NCBI GenBank assembly: GCA_947501445.1
Contig: CANMVS010000005.1
Location: 248,001-312,000, forward strand
Reading direction: 5' to 3'
Source: an uncultured Rhizobiaceae group bacterium
GTDB lineage: Bacteria; Pseudomonadota; Alphaproteobacteria; Rhizobiales; Rhizobiaceae
DNA: 64,000 bases
Shown here: positions 43,413 to 54,500 of the stretch, one piece after another
Layout: the number at the start of each line of letters is the position of its first letter
Position numbering within the stretch: the first letter of the stretch is position 1
Translations under genes and position numbers: made by a program
Notes under the pieces: generated by a model
Databases searched by the model: none
Seen by the model: only the letters and a program-made list of their open reading frames with translations
What the model was told of the DNA's origin: nothing

Positions 43413-43555
43413 ACAAGGAAAACTGTCAGGAGGCTGTGTCCGCATGGTGTGGCGGCCAATCGAAATGGGATGGCGATGGGGACGGCATTCCTTGTGAAAA
43501 TATCTGCAGAAGCAAACAACAGGTCGATGAAATCAGAAAGAAGATCGGGTGCTGA
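43413..43555 (+). pseudogene. 5'-truncated duplicate of the Excalibur gene
   Basis: From about 43413 the sequence is nearly identical to 41204-41346: NCQEAVSAWCGGQSK, then DGDGDGIPCENIC and a TGA stop. The signal peptide and start are missing. With the preceding RTX-like remnant and the following family gene, it shows that a multi-gene block was duplicated. Confidence 0.8.
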
Positions 43556-43645
43556 CATTGGCATACATCAATTCAAAGAAATCCCGTGTGCAACATCCGA
43601 TTGCCCTAAAATCAACCACTGCATCGCATTTAATATTTTGCAGCC

Positions 43646-43960
43646 CTACAGCCGCACCAGGGAACGCAACTGATAAACACCGCTTTGAGCCGAACCAATA
43701 AATTCGCCCCGCGCTGCTATGGTGTCACCAACGTCAAATTGGTCCATTGCCTCAAAGGTGAAACAGCTCACGACGTCTCCGATATGAGAGAAAGTGCCAC
43801 CACTCATGGGTTTGAATGCAATGATTTCGATGTCGAGTTGCCATTTTCCGGGGGCTGCTGCGACCACACTGATTTGCACAATTCTTGCGCTGGTCTGCGA
43901 ACGATTGGGCGCTGCCACGGTACGACGCGGTGGCGCATGGGATTTGCTGTTGCCAGTCAT
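43646..43960 (-). CDS. Family member 3, downstream of rtxD
   Basis: 104 residues from ATG 43960, chosen to align with the copy at 60105 (MTGNSKSHAPPRRTVAAPN vs MTDKNKPYAPPRRTMAAPN); ATG 43969 is in frame. It is very similar to that copy throughout: KWQLDIEIIAFKPMSGGTF, HIGDVVSCFTFEAMDQF, VGDTIAARGEFIG and SGVYQLRSLVRL. No signal peptide; probably a small beta-rich fold. It lies 78 bp after the rtxD stop on the same strand, so it may be the last gene of the RTX operon. Function unknown. Confidence 0.75.
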   Translation of the reverse strand: MTGNSKSHAPPRRTVAAPNRSQTSARIVQISVVAAAPGKWQLDIEIIAFKPMSGGTFSHIGDVVSCFTFEAMDQFDVGDTIAARGEFIGSAQSGVYQLRSLVRL

Positions 43961-44038
43961 TGTTCGCATCTGCTCAATAGAGTTGCACAGACCTGGCTGC
44001 CGTTACTTCGCCACGTCTACGCCTACAATACCGTACCA

Positions 44039-45511
44039 TCATCTCTCTTTCAGTGACTCGTCCTTGTAACGCAGCAAAGGGGCCAGCAGGAACTCGATGA
44101 CACGCCGGCTGCCGGTTTTTATCTCTGCCGTAACGGCCATGCCAGGCGTCAATTTTACAGGCGCGCCGTCAACGAAAACATAGTCCTGAAACATGGCAAC
44201 TCTGGTGTCAAACGTGAGACCCTGCTGCTCGTCAATCACCGCATCGCCGGACACATGCAGAACCTCACCATCAACCAATCCATATTTTGTGAATGGAAAG
44301 GCTTCAATCTTGAGAGCTGCATGCTGACCATCGTGAACAAAGCCCTTGTCCTTGTTGAGAATGGACGCCCGCACTTCGAGAACCGCATCGTCAGGCACAA
44401 TTGTGAGGAGAGGTTCTGCGGTTGTTACGACGCCGCCGATTGTATGTACCTCCAGTTGTTGAACAATACCGTCAACAGGCGCTCTCAGCCGCAATCGGTC
44501 AACCTGCTTTTTCACCCGACGGATAGCAGTCAAGGTCTGTTCCAGTTTCAACAGGGCTGCGGACAGGTCGGTGGTGGCCAGCCTGATGCTTTCTGATGTA
44601 AACCGCTCCTTTTTCCTCCTGGCAGCGGTGACATCAGCTTCCGCCTGCGCAAGTCGGTGTTCCTGAACTTCCTTGTCCTGAACAGTTGTGACCAGAGATG
44701 TGTGGGCTACGAGCCATTCGGTCTTGGAGCTGAATCCGTCTTCCCACAATCCCCGCATCCCCTGTTCACGTTCCTCAAGCAGGGGGGTCAAAATCTCCAG
44801 TTTGGTTTTCTCGGCGCGCGCTCCATTTCTGACCGCTTCCGCGCTGGCGATTTCCGCATCAAAGGCGGACAATTGAGACTGGTAGGCCTGTAATTCAGCT
44901 TTCAGTTTCAGGCGATGCATTTCCACGACATTAGTTGCCTTCGAACCGAGGTCAGGTGGCTGGAACGTGACATGCTCGCTACCCTGAAGATGATCGAGAT
45001 AGGTACTCAGTCGCTCAACTGCGGTTGATGATTCAATTCGCTGGCGAAGCAACTGCTGTTCATCGGCCTCAATTTCGGTGGGATCGAGTTCGATCAGCAA
45101 TGCACCTTTGCTTACATGCTGGCCATCGCGAACATGAATGGCACGCACGATACCTGGCTCCAGCGGTTGCACGACACTCACCCCGCCGCGTGGCACAATC
45201 CTGCCGGATGCGACGGCGACAATATCGACGGTGCCAAGAAAAGACCATACAAGGAGAATTACGGTAAAAACAGCCAGGCTGATAATGACGGCGCGCCCGA
45301 CCGGACTGGCTGGTGTTTCCAATATCTCCAATGCCGCTGGCAAAAACTCGTGTTCGTCAAATTTTCCCGTTGCCGATTTGGCATGGTCAACGGACCCCTT
45401 GTCGGTTGCCGCCTGACCGGACGTCCCAGCGCCACTGGCTGGTTTTTGATTTTCCGGTTGTTCAGGCTGTTGATATGCCGGTACAGGAGGTCTTGCGTTA
45501 TGCTGCGTCAT
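44039..45511 (-). CDS. rtxD: Type I secretion membrane-fusion protein (HlyD/RtxD type)
   Basis: 490 residues from ATG 45511 (GGAG 8 nt upstream), overlapping the end of the transporter gene by 14 bp. A cytoplasmic Gln/Pro/Ala-rich tail is followed by one membrane helix (AVIISLAVFTVILLVWSFLG), the lipoyl-like domain (VASGRIVPRGGVSVVQPLEP; GQHVSKGALLIELDPTEIEA), a long coiled coil (~residues 130-310), the returning lipoyl half (LRLRAPVDGIVQQLEVHTIG) and the C-terminal MACROMOL-type segment (GMAVTAEIKTGSRRVIEFLL). It links the inner-membrane ABC protein to a TolC-type outer-membrane channel, which is not in the window. Confidence 0.94.
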   Translation of the reverse strand: MTQHNARPPVPAYQQPEQPENQKPASGAGTSGQAATDKGSVDHAKSATGKFDEHEFLPAALEILETPASPVGRAVIISLAVFTVILLVWSFLGTVDIVAVASGRIVPRGGVSVVQPLEPGIVRAIHVRDGQHVSKGALLIELDPTEIEADEQQLLRQRIESSTAVERLSTYLDHLQGSEHVTFQPPDLGSKATNVVEMHRLKLKAELQAYQSQLSAFDAEIASAEAVRNGARAEKTKLEILTPLLEEREQGMRGLWEDGFSSKTEWLVAHTSLVTTVQDKEVQEHRLAQAEADVTAARRKKERFTSESIRLATTDLSAALLKLEQTLTAIRRVKKQVDRLRLRAPVDGIVQQLEVHTIGGVVTTAEPLLTIVPDDAVLEVRASILNKDKGFVHDGQHAALKIEAFPFTKYGLVDGEVLHVSGDAVIDEQQGLTFDTRVAMFQDYVFVDGAPVKLTPGMAVTAEIKTGSRRVIEFLLAPLLRYKDESLKER

Positions 45512-47705
45512 TGGTTTGCGCTCCTGTCTGAATGCCGTACAATTCAGCATAACGGCCGCCGGTTCTGAGCAGCTCATCATGGCTGCCCTCTTCCAAAATC
45601 TCACCGGATTCTATGGTGATAATTCGGTTGGCAATGCGCACGGCTGACAGGCGGTGGGCTATGATGATTACGGTACGGCCTTTGCAGATTTCCCGCATAT
45701 TTTCCTGAATAATCCGCTCGGACTCGTAATCCAGTGCACTGGTTGCCTCATCCAGAATTAATATTCTCGGATTGGTGACCAGTGCCCTTGCAATGGCAAT
45801 GCGCTGACGTTGCCCGCCTGACAGGTTGGCACCACGCTCGCCCACCAGCGTATCGTACCCCTCTCCCAGACCACAGATAAATTCGTGCGCGCCCGAGAGC
45901 CTGGCGGCAGCGATAACCCGTTCCATTGACATGCTGGGATCGGACATGGCGATATTGTCCCGGATGCTGCGGTTGAACAGCAGATTCTCCTGCAGCACCA
46001 CGCCCAATTGCCGTCGGACCCAGGCCGTATCGACGAGGGCCAGATCGGTACCATCGATCAACACTCGACCGCTTTCGGGAACATACATGCGCTGAATCAA
46101 TTTGGTGAGCGTTGATTTACCCGAACCTGATGATCCGACAATACCCAGAACCTCACCCTCGGCGATCTCCAGGTTGACCCGGCGCAGAACCTCGGGTAGA
46201 TCAGGGCGATACCTGAATGTAACACTCTCAAATTTAACGTTCCCGGCAATACGATCAAGCGTGGCGCGGTTGGGGTTGTATTGTGGCTCCGTCGGTGTAT
46301 TCAAAATGTCGCCAAGGCGCTGGACCGAGATACGCGCCTGCTGGAAATCGTTCCACAATTGTGACATGCGCAGGATTGGTCCGGTCACGCGGCCTGCCAG
46401 CATATTAAAGGCAACGAGCTGGCCAACGGTCAGGTCCCCCAAAATTACACCTTTGGCGCCAAAATAGAGGGTCGCACCGACGGTCACCTTGCTGATGAGC
46501 TGCGTCGCCTGCCCTGCAAAATTGCCGAGGTTGGCCGTTTTGAAGCTGGACTGGACATAGGATGCAAGTAAATCTTCCCACCGACGTTGGGACTGCGGTT
46601 CCAATGCAAGCGCCTTTAGTGTCTCCACGCCGGTGATGCTCTCAACCAGGAATGCCTGATTGGCAGCCCCGTGCTGGAACTTCTCTTCCAGACGCGCCCG
46701 CAGCACCGGTGTCACAAACACTGCCAGAACCACATAGAAGGGGATGGAGCCCAACACAATCAATGTGAGCAGTGGGCTGAATATCCACATGACACCGAAA
46801 AAGACGAAGGTAAAGAACAGGTCGACGGTCAGTGTCAGGGCCGAGCCCGTAATGAAATTGCGAATATTTTCAAGCTCGCGTACACGCGCAACACTCTGGC
46901 CGACCTGTCGGGCTTCGAAATATGCCAGTGGCAGACCTACCAAATGGCGGTACAATTGCGCGCCCAGCTCAACATCAATGCGGTTGGTTGTATGGGCAAA
47001 CACATAGGTTCGCAGGTAACCCATCAGAACTTCGAAGACACTGACAACAACCATTGCCAGCACCAGAACATCCAGCGTTGTCAAACTGTGATGGACCAGC
47101 ACCTTGTCGATCACCACCTGAAAGATCAGCGGTGTGGCAAGGCCAAAACACTGCAGGAAGAACGATGCAACCAGCACCTCCTGAAACAACCCCTTGTACT
47201 TGAGCACCGGAGGGATAAACCATGAAACATCGAAACTTGATCCCTTGCCCATCAGTTTGACACGACGGGTCGCCAGCAACAGCCGACCTGTCCACCGTTC
47301 AGCAAATTCATCCAATGAGATGATAGCAGGCTTACCCACCAGCGGATCCTGGATCAAAACCTCCCGCTTTTCAGCATTTACATTTGCAACAATGACGTGG
47401 GTGCCATTTGACATCTCCGCAATGGAGGGCACCGGTGTTTTTGCAAGTCGCGCGGCATTGCTGCTGACCACACGTGTTTTCAGGGCAAGGGTTTTTCCCA
47501 CACGTTGCAGGGTGTCAAGGCTCAGGGGATTTCCGGCTTCACCATATTGATGGTTGATCTGCTCTGGATCACACGGGATTTCGAGAAATTGTAAAAGTAT
47601 GGAAAAACATACAAGTGCGGTATCAATGGGCAGGTCCTGAGTACGCCCGCTCTGCGCCTTGTTGTGTTCCACCATTGCAGGTGTGCTTGACGTTTCACTA
47701 TACAT
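45498..47705 (-). CDS. rtxB: Type I secretion ABC transporter with C39-like domain
   Basis: 735 residues, HlyB type. Residues ~20-150 are a C39-peptidase-like domain. At the position of the catalytic Cys (usually DCGxA) it reads DTALVCF, so the nucleophile is absent; His (GTHVIVANV) and Asp (LIQDPLVG) remain. Such domains bind, but do not cut, RTX substrates. Membrane helices span ~155-450. The ATPase domain is complete: GSSGSGKSTL, LSGGQRQRIA and ILILDEATSALD. It exports the giant RTX protein and perhaps other leaderless proteins nearby. A second transporter gene such as rtxE of Vibrio is not present. Confidence 0.94.
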   Translation of the reverse strand: MYSETSSTPAMVEHNKAQSGRTQDLPIDTALVCFSILLQFLEIPCDPEQINHQYGEAGNPLSLDTLQRVGKTLALKTRVVSSNAARLAKTPVPSIAEMSNGTHVIVANVNAEKREVLIQDPLVGKPAIISLDEFAERWTGRLLLATRRVKLMGKGSSFDVSWFIPPVLKYKGLFQEVLVASFFLQCFGLATPLIFQVVIDKVLVHHSLTTLDVLVLAMVVVSVFEVLMGYLRTYVFAHTTNRIDVELGAQLYRHLVGLPLAYFEARQVGQSVARVRELENIRNFITGSALTLTVDLFFTFVFFGVMWIFSPLLTLIVLGSIPFYVVLAVFVTPVLRARLEEKFQHGAANQAFLVESITGVETLKALALEPQSQRRWEDLLASYVQSSFKTANLGNFAGQATQLISKVTVGATLYFGAKGVILGDLTVGQLVAFNMLAGRVTGPILRMSQLWNDFQQARISVQRLGDILNTPTEPQYNPNRATLDRIAGNVKFESVTFRYRPDLPEVLRRVNLEIAEGEVLGIVGSSGSGKSTLTKLIQRMYVPESGRVLIDGTDLALVDTAWVRRQLGVVLQENLLFNRSIRDNIAMSDPSMSMERVIAAARLSGAHEFICGLGEGYDTLVGERGANLSGGQRQRIAIARALVTNPRILILDEATSALDYESERIIQENMREICKGRTVIIIAHRLSAVRIANRIITIESGEILEEGSHDELLRTGGRYAELYGIQTGAQTNDAA

Positions 47706-47885
47706 ATATGCTCGCGCCTCCCGGTGCTTTTATAAAACCGGGACGTTGCGAATACCGGTGTGTATTGGGTTTCCACTGACCAAAACCATTGTTTGCTTAA
47801 ATGTCTCTGCCAACGTTGCTTGCGCAGGTTGCCCTGGTGGTTCGGTGCGCCCATCACAGCTAATTTCAACACCCATCTGAATTGG

Positions 47886-48353
47886 TCATACGTTGCAGAA
47901 CCGCTGGATGCGTATTGGCGCTTCTTCGCCCGGGTGGCCAATATGCCCGCGGACACAAGTGGCGCGGCTGTCTTTGGAGAAAATATTCTGTCGCAGGTCC
48001 CGCGCAATTTTGCGGCAATGGCCAAATGGGGCGATCATCTCGGTTATGAAGATATTGTTACCGCTTTTCCAGTGGCTCGTCTCGAACCGGTGATTGCCGG
48101 TCAATGCCTCCTCCAGCAAATCGTCCGACAACAATGCCCAGTTGCAGAAGCCAACAGGCACACCCTTGCTGTTTTGAAAGTAGCGGTATTGATTGATATC
48201 TATGGAATAGGTAATTCTTTCCAGCAACAAGGCAACGGGATAGCGCTGATGGAGCGGCGAGTGCCGACAAAGCCACAGCACACCACCCAATGTCGCCAGG
48301 GTTCTGTTCACCCGCTCCAGTTCCGTTTCTTTATTGTCTGCCATGCTGTTCAT
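47886..48353 (-). CDS. rtxC: RTX toxin-activating lysine acyltransferase (HlyC/RtxC type)
   Basis: 155 residues (ATG 48344 is an alternative start). HlyC-family landmarks: GGVLWLCRHSPLHQRYPV, with the catalytic His at residue 35; INQYRYFQNSKGVPVGFCNW; and FITEMIAPFGH, where HlyC has its catalytic Asp and this protein has Glu. The family attaches fatty acyl groups from acyl carrier protein to lysines of RTX proteins in the cytoplasm, making them membrane-active. Its position between rtxA and rtxB indicates that the giant protein is its substrate and a membrane-active toxin or adhesin. Confidence 0.9.
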   Translation of the reverse strand: MNSMADNKETELERVNRTLATLGGVLWLCRHSPLHQRYPVALLLERITYSIDINQYRYFQNSKGVPVGFCNWALLSDDLLEEALTGNHRFETSHWKSGNNIFITEMIAPFGHCRKIARDLRQNIFSKDSRATCVRGHIGHPGEEAPIRIQRFCNV

Positions 48354-48385
48354 ATCGGTTCCAAACCCTATTGGCTGGTAAATTC

Positions 48386-48486
48386 AGACCGTTTCACGTT
48401 TTGTCAGAAACGGGATAATGGTGTCGGCCTTTGGTTTTGTTGATGCATTCAGGTTTTGCCGGTTTCGTCAAAACCTGAATTGCTCT
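48386..48486 (-). repeat. Dispersed repeat between rtxA and rtxC
   Basis: Full copy (CAGACCGTTTCACG to CCTGAATTGCTCTCG) in the gap after the rtxA stop, upstream of rtxC on the same strand. Its hairpins would lie in the polycistronic mRNA and could set the rtxA to rtxC ratio. Confidence 0.88.
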
Positions 48487-48531
48487 CGTCGAGATCGCGG
48501 TGGAGACCGACATGGCCCCGCCCGACAAAAT

Positions 48532-51500
48532 TTAGGGTGTTGCCGTAAATAGGTCCTGCAGGACAACTTTTTCAGCGCCGGTGAGACCGCCCCAGAAACC
48601 ATCGTTGGCACTGCCACGTTCATGAAGTGCCATGGCCTGAACCAATTGGGCAACATCAGCGTTCTTCATGCTTGACGAATTGAAAACAGATGGCTGATTG
48701 CTGAGGAAATAATCATTGACGGTAACCGTGGATACGTCCGACCCATTGTCAATTTCAACAAGCAGATCCGATTTGTCCCGCTTGAACCACAGATCCTCAT
48801 TGTCTGTGACCCCCGTCTCAATTTTCAACGTGTCGCCAGCCCCGAAGTCAGAGACGACCGAGCCATCAGATTCTTTCTTTATTATGAAAGTATCGTTACC
48901 CGCTCCACCGGCAAACCGGTTATTTGTGCCAGAAACATTGAGGATATCCTGTCCACTACCGCCATAAAAACGGCTATCCTGCTGACCGGGCTGTGGGGTA
49001 ATTGTGACATCGTTGTTAATCTGATCGCTATTGTTGAAGGACACATCTATTGGGACGCCTTGCAAGGCAAACGCTGGTGAAACAGTTTCTACATCGATAT
49101 TGACGGTTGTGCCGACGGCTGTGTCTTTCAGGCTGTCATATATTGACTGAAAATTAACAACACCGTTCAGTGACTGATTTTGCGCGGCGACAGTGTCACT
49201 TGTATCAATAAACACCGCCATAGACGGGACATCACCATCCTCATAGGCGGCAAACCAGTTATCCAGGGTCACCATATTACCGCCTGAGTTACTGATCACC
49301 AGGTTGAAAACGCCCGAACTGCCGGCAGCTTTCTCAAATGTCAATTCACCCCATCGCGAGGAATTACCGTTGGAAGGGGAGCTTTTAACGTCAATTGTAA
49401 TCACGTCCGAAGACGATGCTCCAGAGATCGTCGCTGAGCGTGTATCATCATTGATGATGAACAGGTTGGCACCCGACCCGCCATTGACCTGCAGGTTCTC
49501 TCCCGCCAGGAAGATTGTATCGTCGCCAGCACCGGCATCTATATACGTGAGGTTGGTTGAAGTGGGTGCCGCACGATAAACGCCATCTCCACGTGACAGG
49601 TGACTTTGATCCAGATTGATATCCGGTTCGTCTAGAGTTGATAAGCCCCCTAGACCAGTGGGGAATGTTTGCAAAGCATTAAAGGACAATGGATTTATGG
49701 ACGTTGCCTGTCTGGTATAGGCATTGTATCCGTAAACAAGTTTTACACCGGTTCGATCAAACCAACCCGAGACTGTAACGCTTACTCCCGAGGCAGACTC
49801 AGTTACCAAAAGGTCCTGGCCTGATTTTTCCAAGCGTATATCACCATATTGCAGCGCATCTTCATCCGACGCGGTCCCGTAACCACCATCCTGATCTGTG
49901 AAATTGGTATGTATGAATATGATTTCATCATCGGCGATATCAGTGATTTCCGCCTCACCCGATCGTTTTGAGATGACAAAACTGTCCGTTCCACCCTCAC
50001 CCGCGAACCGGTTTGTACCGCCTGACGTGAGGCCGGTGACATAGAGCGTATCGTCACCATTTCGAGCCCAGTAATCCTGCCCTGCACGCAAAACCTCATC
50101 GCGGACGGTATCACTGTCTTTATTGAATTCCGATCTGTCAATGTCCAAAACCGTGGATGCTGCAACGTTCCAAGCTGCCTCAATTTCTGATTTCGAATTT
50201 TGATTAATTGAGGAAAGGAACGAGCCTGTATCGTTATCCTTCAACCCATTACTGTCCAAGATTTCACCTCGAAACTGGCTGTAGGGGCCATCCACGAGTG
50301 CTTTGACCTGGTCCCAGGTCAATTCACTTGCGGTCCCGTCAATATGGTTCAGATCAAAAAACAGGCCAGGGCCTTCGTCAATACCGTCAAACTGTGTGCT
50401 GAACCAGCCGGTTACCTTCACTGAACCAAACTTATCGAACCCGTCATACCTGTAACGGTTGGGGTCATTGGCATTTAGCCGATCGAGAGTGATCAACAGA
50501 TCGTCACCCTGCCGTTGCATCCAGACATCGTCGATCCCGATGTTTTCATCAAGTGCAATGGAATCATATGCATCAATATCCTCAATGGTTACATCTCGAA
50601 CGGCCCTGGTGATAACAAACATGTCATCATCATCATTGCCGGAAAATGTGGTCTGGGTGCCGCCGAGGAACAAAGTATCGCTGCCGGCGCCCCCAGACAT
50701 TTCAGAGTGGGCGGCTTCCACGTCAGCGACCAATACATCATCGTCCTCGCCACCGTCATAAGAACTCATTTCGCCGCCACCGGCTCTAAAGAAATCAGAC
50801 CCCGCTCCACCAACCAGATTCGAGCTGTAACCGAAGTTGATGACGTGGTCATTCCCCTCGCCCAGGAAGAAATTATTTTGCATTCCGAGAACGAAGACGA
50901 TGTCGTCACCGCCACCGGTCCAGATCAGGTTCTGATTACCAAAAGCAAAATATACATCTACCCCACTGCCGCCGATGAGGTAGTTCTTGAATCCGGCAAC
51001 AATCGCCACATTGTCGCCATTGCCTGCCTTCAGGCGATTGTTCGTGCCGACAAGAATGGCAAAATCGTCGCCATCGCCAGTATCAACCTGGTTGTCAGCG
51101 CCAATCGAAACGACTACGTCATGACCACTTTCGGTAAAGACTGAATTCGCACCGCCATATGCGACGATGATGTCATCGCCCGATCCACTGAACACGCGGT
51201 TCCGGTCACCCAGAGCACCAATGATATCATTTCCCTTGTCTCCGAATATCCAGTTGCTGCCGCCCAGAGCCACAATGAAGTCTCCGTTGGCCGTGCCGCC
51301 GCCCAAAATATTGGAATATTTCTGAGTAAAGCCGTCCAGTTGACCACCACTGCTGAACGCGTCATCCAACGCGCTGAAAGCTTCGTAGTTGCCGTTAAAG
51401 AAGCCATTTGACAAAAGGCTGTTTACCCCGGCCTCGTTTGTGGCCGCCCCCGTACCTGTCATGCCCCCCCAGTCCCAGTCTGTATTTGGTGTGGATTCGC

Positions 51501-54500
51501 GAGAAATTGACTTGCCAAGTTGAAAGAAAGGACTGACGACATTCGTGATGCCTCCAACGAGCGGATTATCCACCTCGGCCCAGAATGTATTGTTGACGGC
51601 CTCGTCTTTCCATTTTTGTTCTGCCCTTTCACCGGCATTTTCAGTATTAAGCGAACCGTCTTCAGCAGACTCGATCCCGGTAAGCTCGCCAATCTCCAGA
51701 CTGGGCAGGAATCCGCCCGTCCAGATCCCCAACCTTCCAGCCATGGCACCAACCGGTCCCGGCAGCAGGTCGTTGAAGGAAATAATCGTGCTCTTCATGT
51801 GGAAGAAAGCACGAAGATCCAGATCCAGAATGCCTGCCATCGTATCGCCGAAGACCACGTTGCTGTCTCCGTACACCGCTATGACATCCGCACCGTTTCC
51901 ACCAACAACAAAGTTCCCTTGAAGAAAGAAATCCCCTCCCTCTGAAACGCTGCGTTTAAAATTCGCCCAGAGTTCTTTGCCTCTATTTTGTAGTTGGGTT
52001 TTATAGGTTGCCCAATAACCCTGCGCTAATCCCTTGCTATCTTGGTTTTTAATCCTCCATTCAGTGTTATGTTTTGAGCGAGTCTCATGGCTTCCCCAAC
52101 CGAAGTTGTCGTTTAACCTATTCCCAAAACTACCGCTGCCGGTAAACATGGAGGCTAAGCTTGTACCAAAAATTCCACTGAATAGGCGCCACTTGCCATC
52201 ACCATATTTATTGCTGCCATCCGCCTCACGCTGCCCGCCTCCGAACAGAAACTGGCCGCGATAGAAAGGATTCAGATGGATCATTGGGCGAGCGCTGGGC
52301 TGGATAGCAACAATGAAATCGTTTGAAAATCCCTGATTAAACACAAGGTTACGATTGCCAACCGTTATCTGGTAATTCAGGTCCCAGCCATTTTGCAGAT
52401 CGAAGGGACTGGTGCTGTGTTCATCAGTGCGAACTTCGCCGCCATCCTGATAGTCGATTGTTTTTGCCGCACTGCCGTCCCCAACCCGGATCATAATCGA
52501 ATTGCTACCGACAAACAGTGAGCGGACGTCACCATCGCCAACTTTCACGCCAAGGTTGGTCATACCAACCGCCGCCAGATTGGTGTCACCTTTACCTATA
52601 TGGGCGATGATGTTTCCACCGGCCCCGATCTGTTGCCATATTTTCTCAGATTTCCCTTTGTCAGGCTGTTGTTGCGCATTTTGGTCAGCACTTGGAACAA
52701 CATAGTTGGGATTGATCAAAAATTTGTCGGCGTGGCTGATATTCGGATCAGCCAGCAATTGGCTCTTCTTGACAACCCGCAGAGAGTCATCCGAAACAAT
52801 GTCTCCGTTCAAGACCTGTGTTTCTTCGATGTTAAATCCCGGATCGCTTTCAAAACGGTTGTTCCATGCTTCACCGCGTTTGTATTCCACGACATATTGC
52901 TGGTTCTCGCCAACCCAATTCGGATCATCGTATAATATTGGGTTTCCATGTCTGTCTTTGACTAATCTTATGCGCTTCTTCAGGCTATAAAAACTCTTGT
53001 AAGATTCATGTTTCTTCGAGGTCACGCTGTACAGGTTCTTCCAGAATCCGTCCTCCGTGGTGGCGGCGTGCCATGCTGCTCCGAAGAAAGCGCCATCACC
53101 GATCTTGATCATGGCGTTGAGATTGCCCCTGCCAAGCTGAGCCATGATGGTATTGGTGGCCTTGCTGCCCAAATCGTCCGAGACCGGGTGCTCGCCCCAC
53201 GTGTTTCCTGCATCCTGAAGGATGGATTCATGGTTGATTTCGATCGCAACATTGTTGTTGCCATAGGAGATATTCACCACATCCGGCACATCCGGGTGAT
53301 CGGGGATCAGGCCATCACCGGCATCCCCGTGGCCAACCTTGGTCACTATATTGTTGGAACCGATTTGTATCGTATATGTCTTGCCATTGCCGATCTGGGT
53401 CAGAGCATTGAAATTCATATTGCCGGGTGCATCAAGTTGTATTTTTGAATTATGCAGGGTTTCATTAATTTTGGTATTTCCCTTACGCGCCTCTTCCGAT
53501 GGATCGGTTATCTGGGCAAAAATAACATCACCATTGCCGACCTTCGTCGTCACATTTGCCTGGAAATTCAATTTAGCATCCCACGAATCATCAAAGCCTG
53601 CGACGTCATTCCAGTCTTTCTTGGTAGCACTCACGAACGATGCGAGTGTTTTGTCCATGGCTGACATGAATGAACTGACGCCAGTACTTTTTGGGGGCTC
53701 TGCGTGATTGTTGGCCGCATTGACACTACTTGTGGGAGTGGATGGCAACCCCAATGACGGAACCTGCGATCCAAGAGCAGATATCTCGAGTACAAAACTA
53801 CCGGCTTTTTTTGCTTGCTCTTTGATATTTGAATAACTGCTAATTTTATTGGCATGCAACAGATTGCTGCCAGTCTTCTTCAGGGTTGATCCGATACCAC
53901 CCAGCAATTCTTCGGCATCCGCCGAAAAACGGTCTCTGACTGAAGTCTGGCGTTTTTTGCCGAATTTGCCAAGCGCAAACCCAAGCCCAAGCAGCGCGCC
54001 GTCGCCCACATGGGTCGTAACATTACCCCGGCCCACCATCGCGCTAATGGTCATGCCATCACCGACTTTCGTCGCGATGTTTTCGCGTCCGAAACCAACA
54101 AATATTGTGGTTCCATCGCCGACATGGGTGGAGATGTTGTTGGTACCGACAGTAGCCATAACCACGACATCCTGGGTATCGCCAATTTTGGTCAACACAT
54201 TGCTGCGGCCCATCACAGCACCAACAAACCGGCCGTTCCCGACGTGCGAAACGATGTTGAACTCCGACCCGTAGCCAATCACATGCGTGTCGCCATCACC
54301 AACCTTGGTGACAGTGTTGTAGCGCCCGGCCAGAGCGATCCAAAGATCAGACGAATCCTGGTTGATGATCGTAGCCAGATTGGCAATTCCGGCCATAGCG
54401 ATACCAACGGTACCATTGCCAACCTTGGTGACAACATTGGCGCGCCCACCAAAAAACCCGAACAGATTCCCGTTGCCAACTGAGGTAATGACATTGAAAA

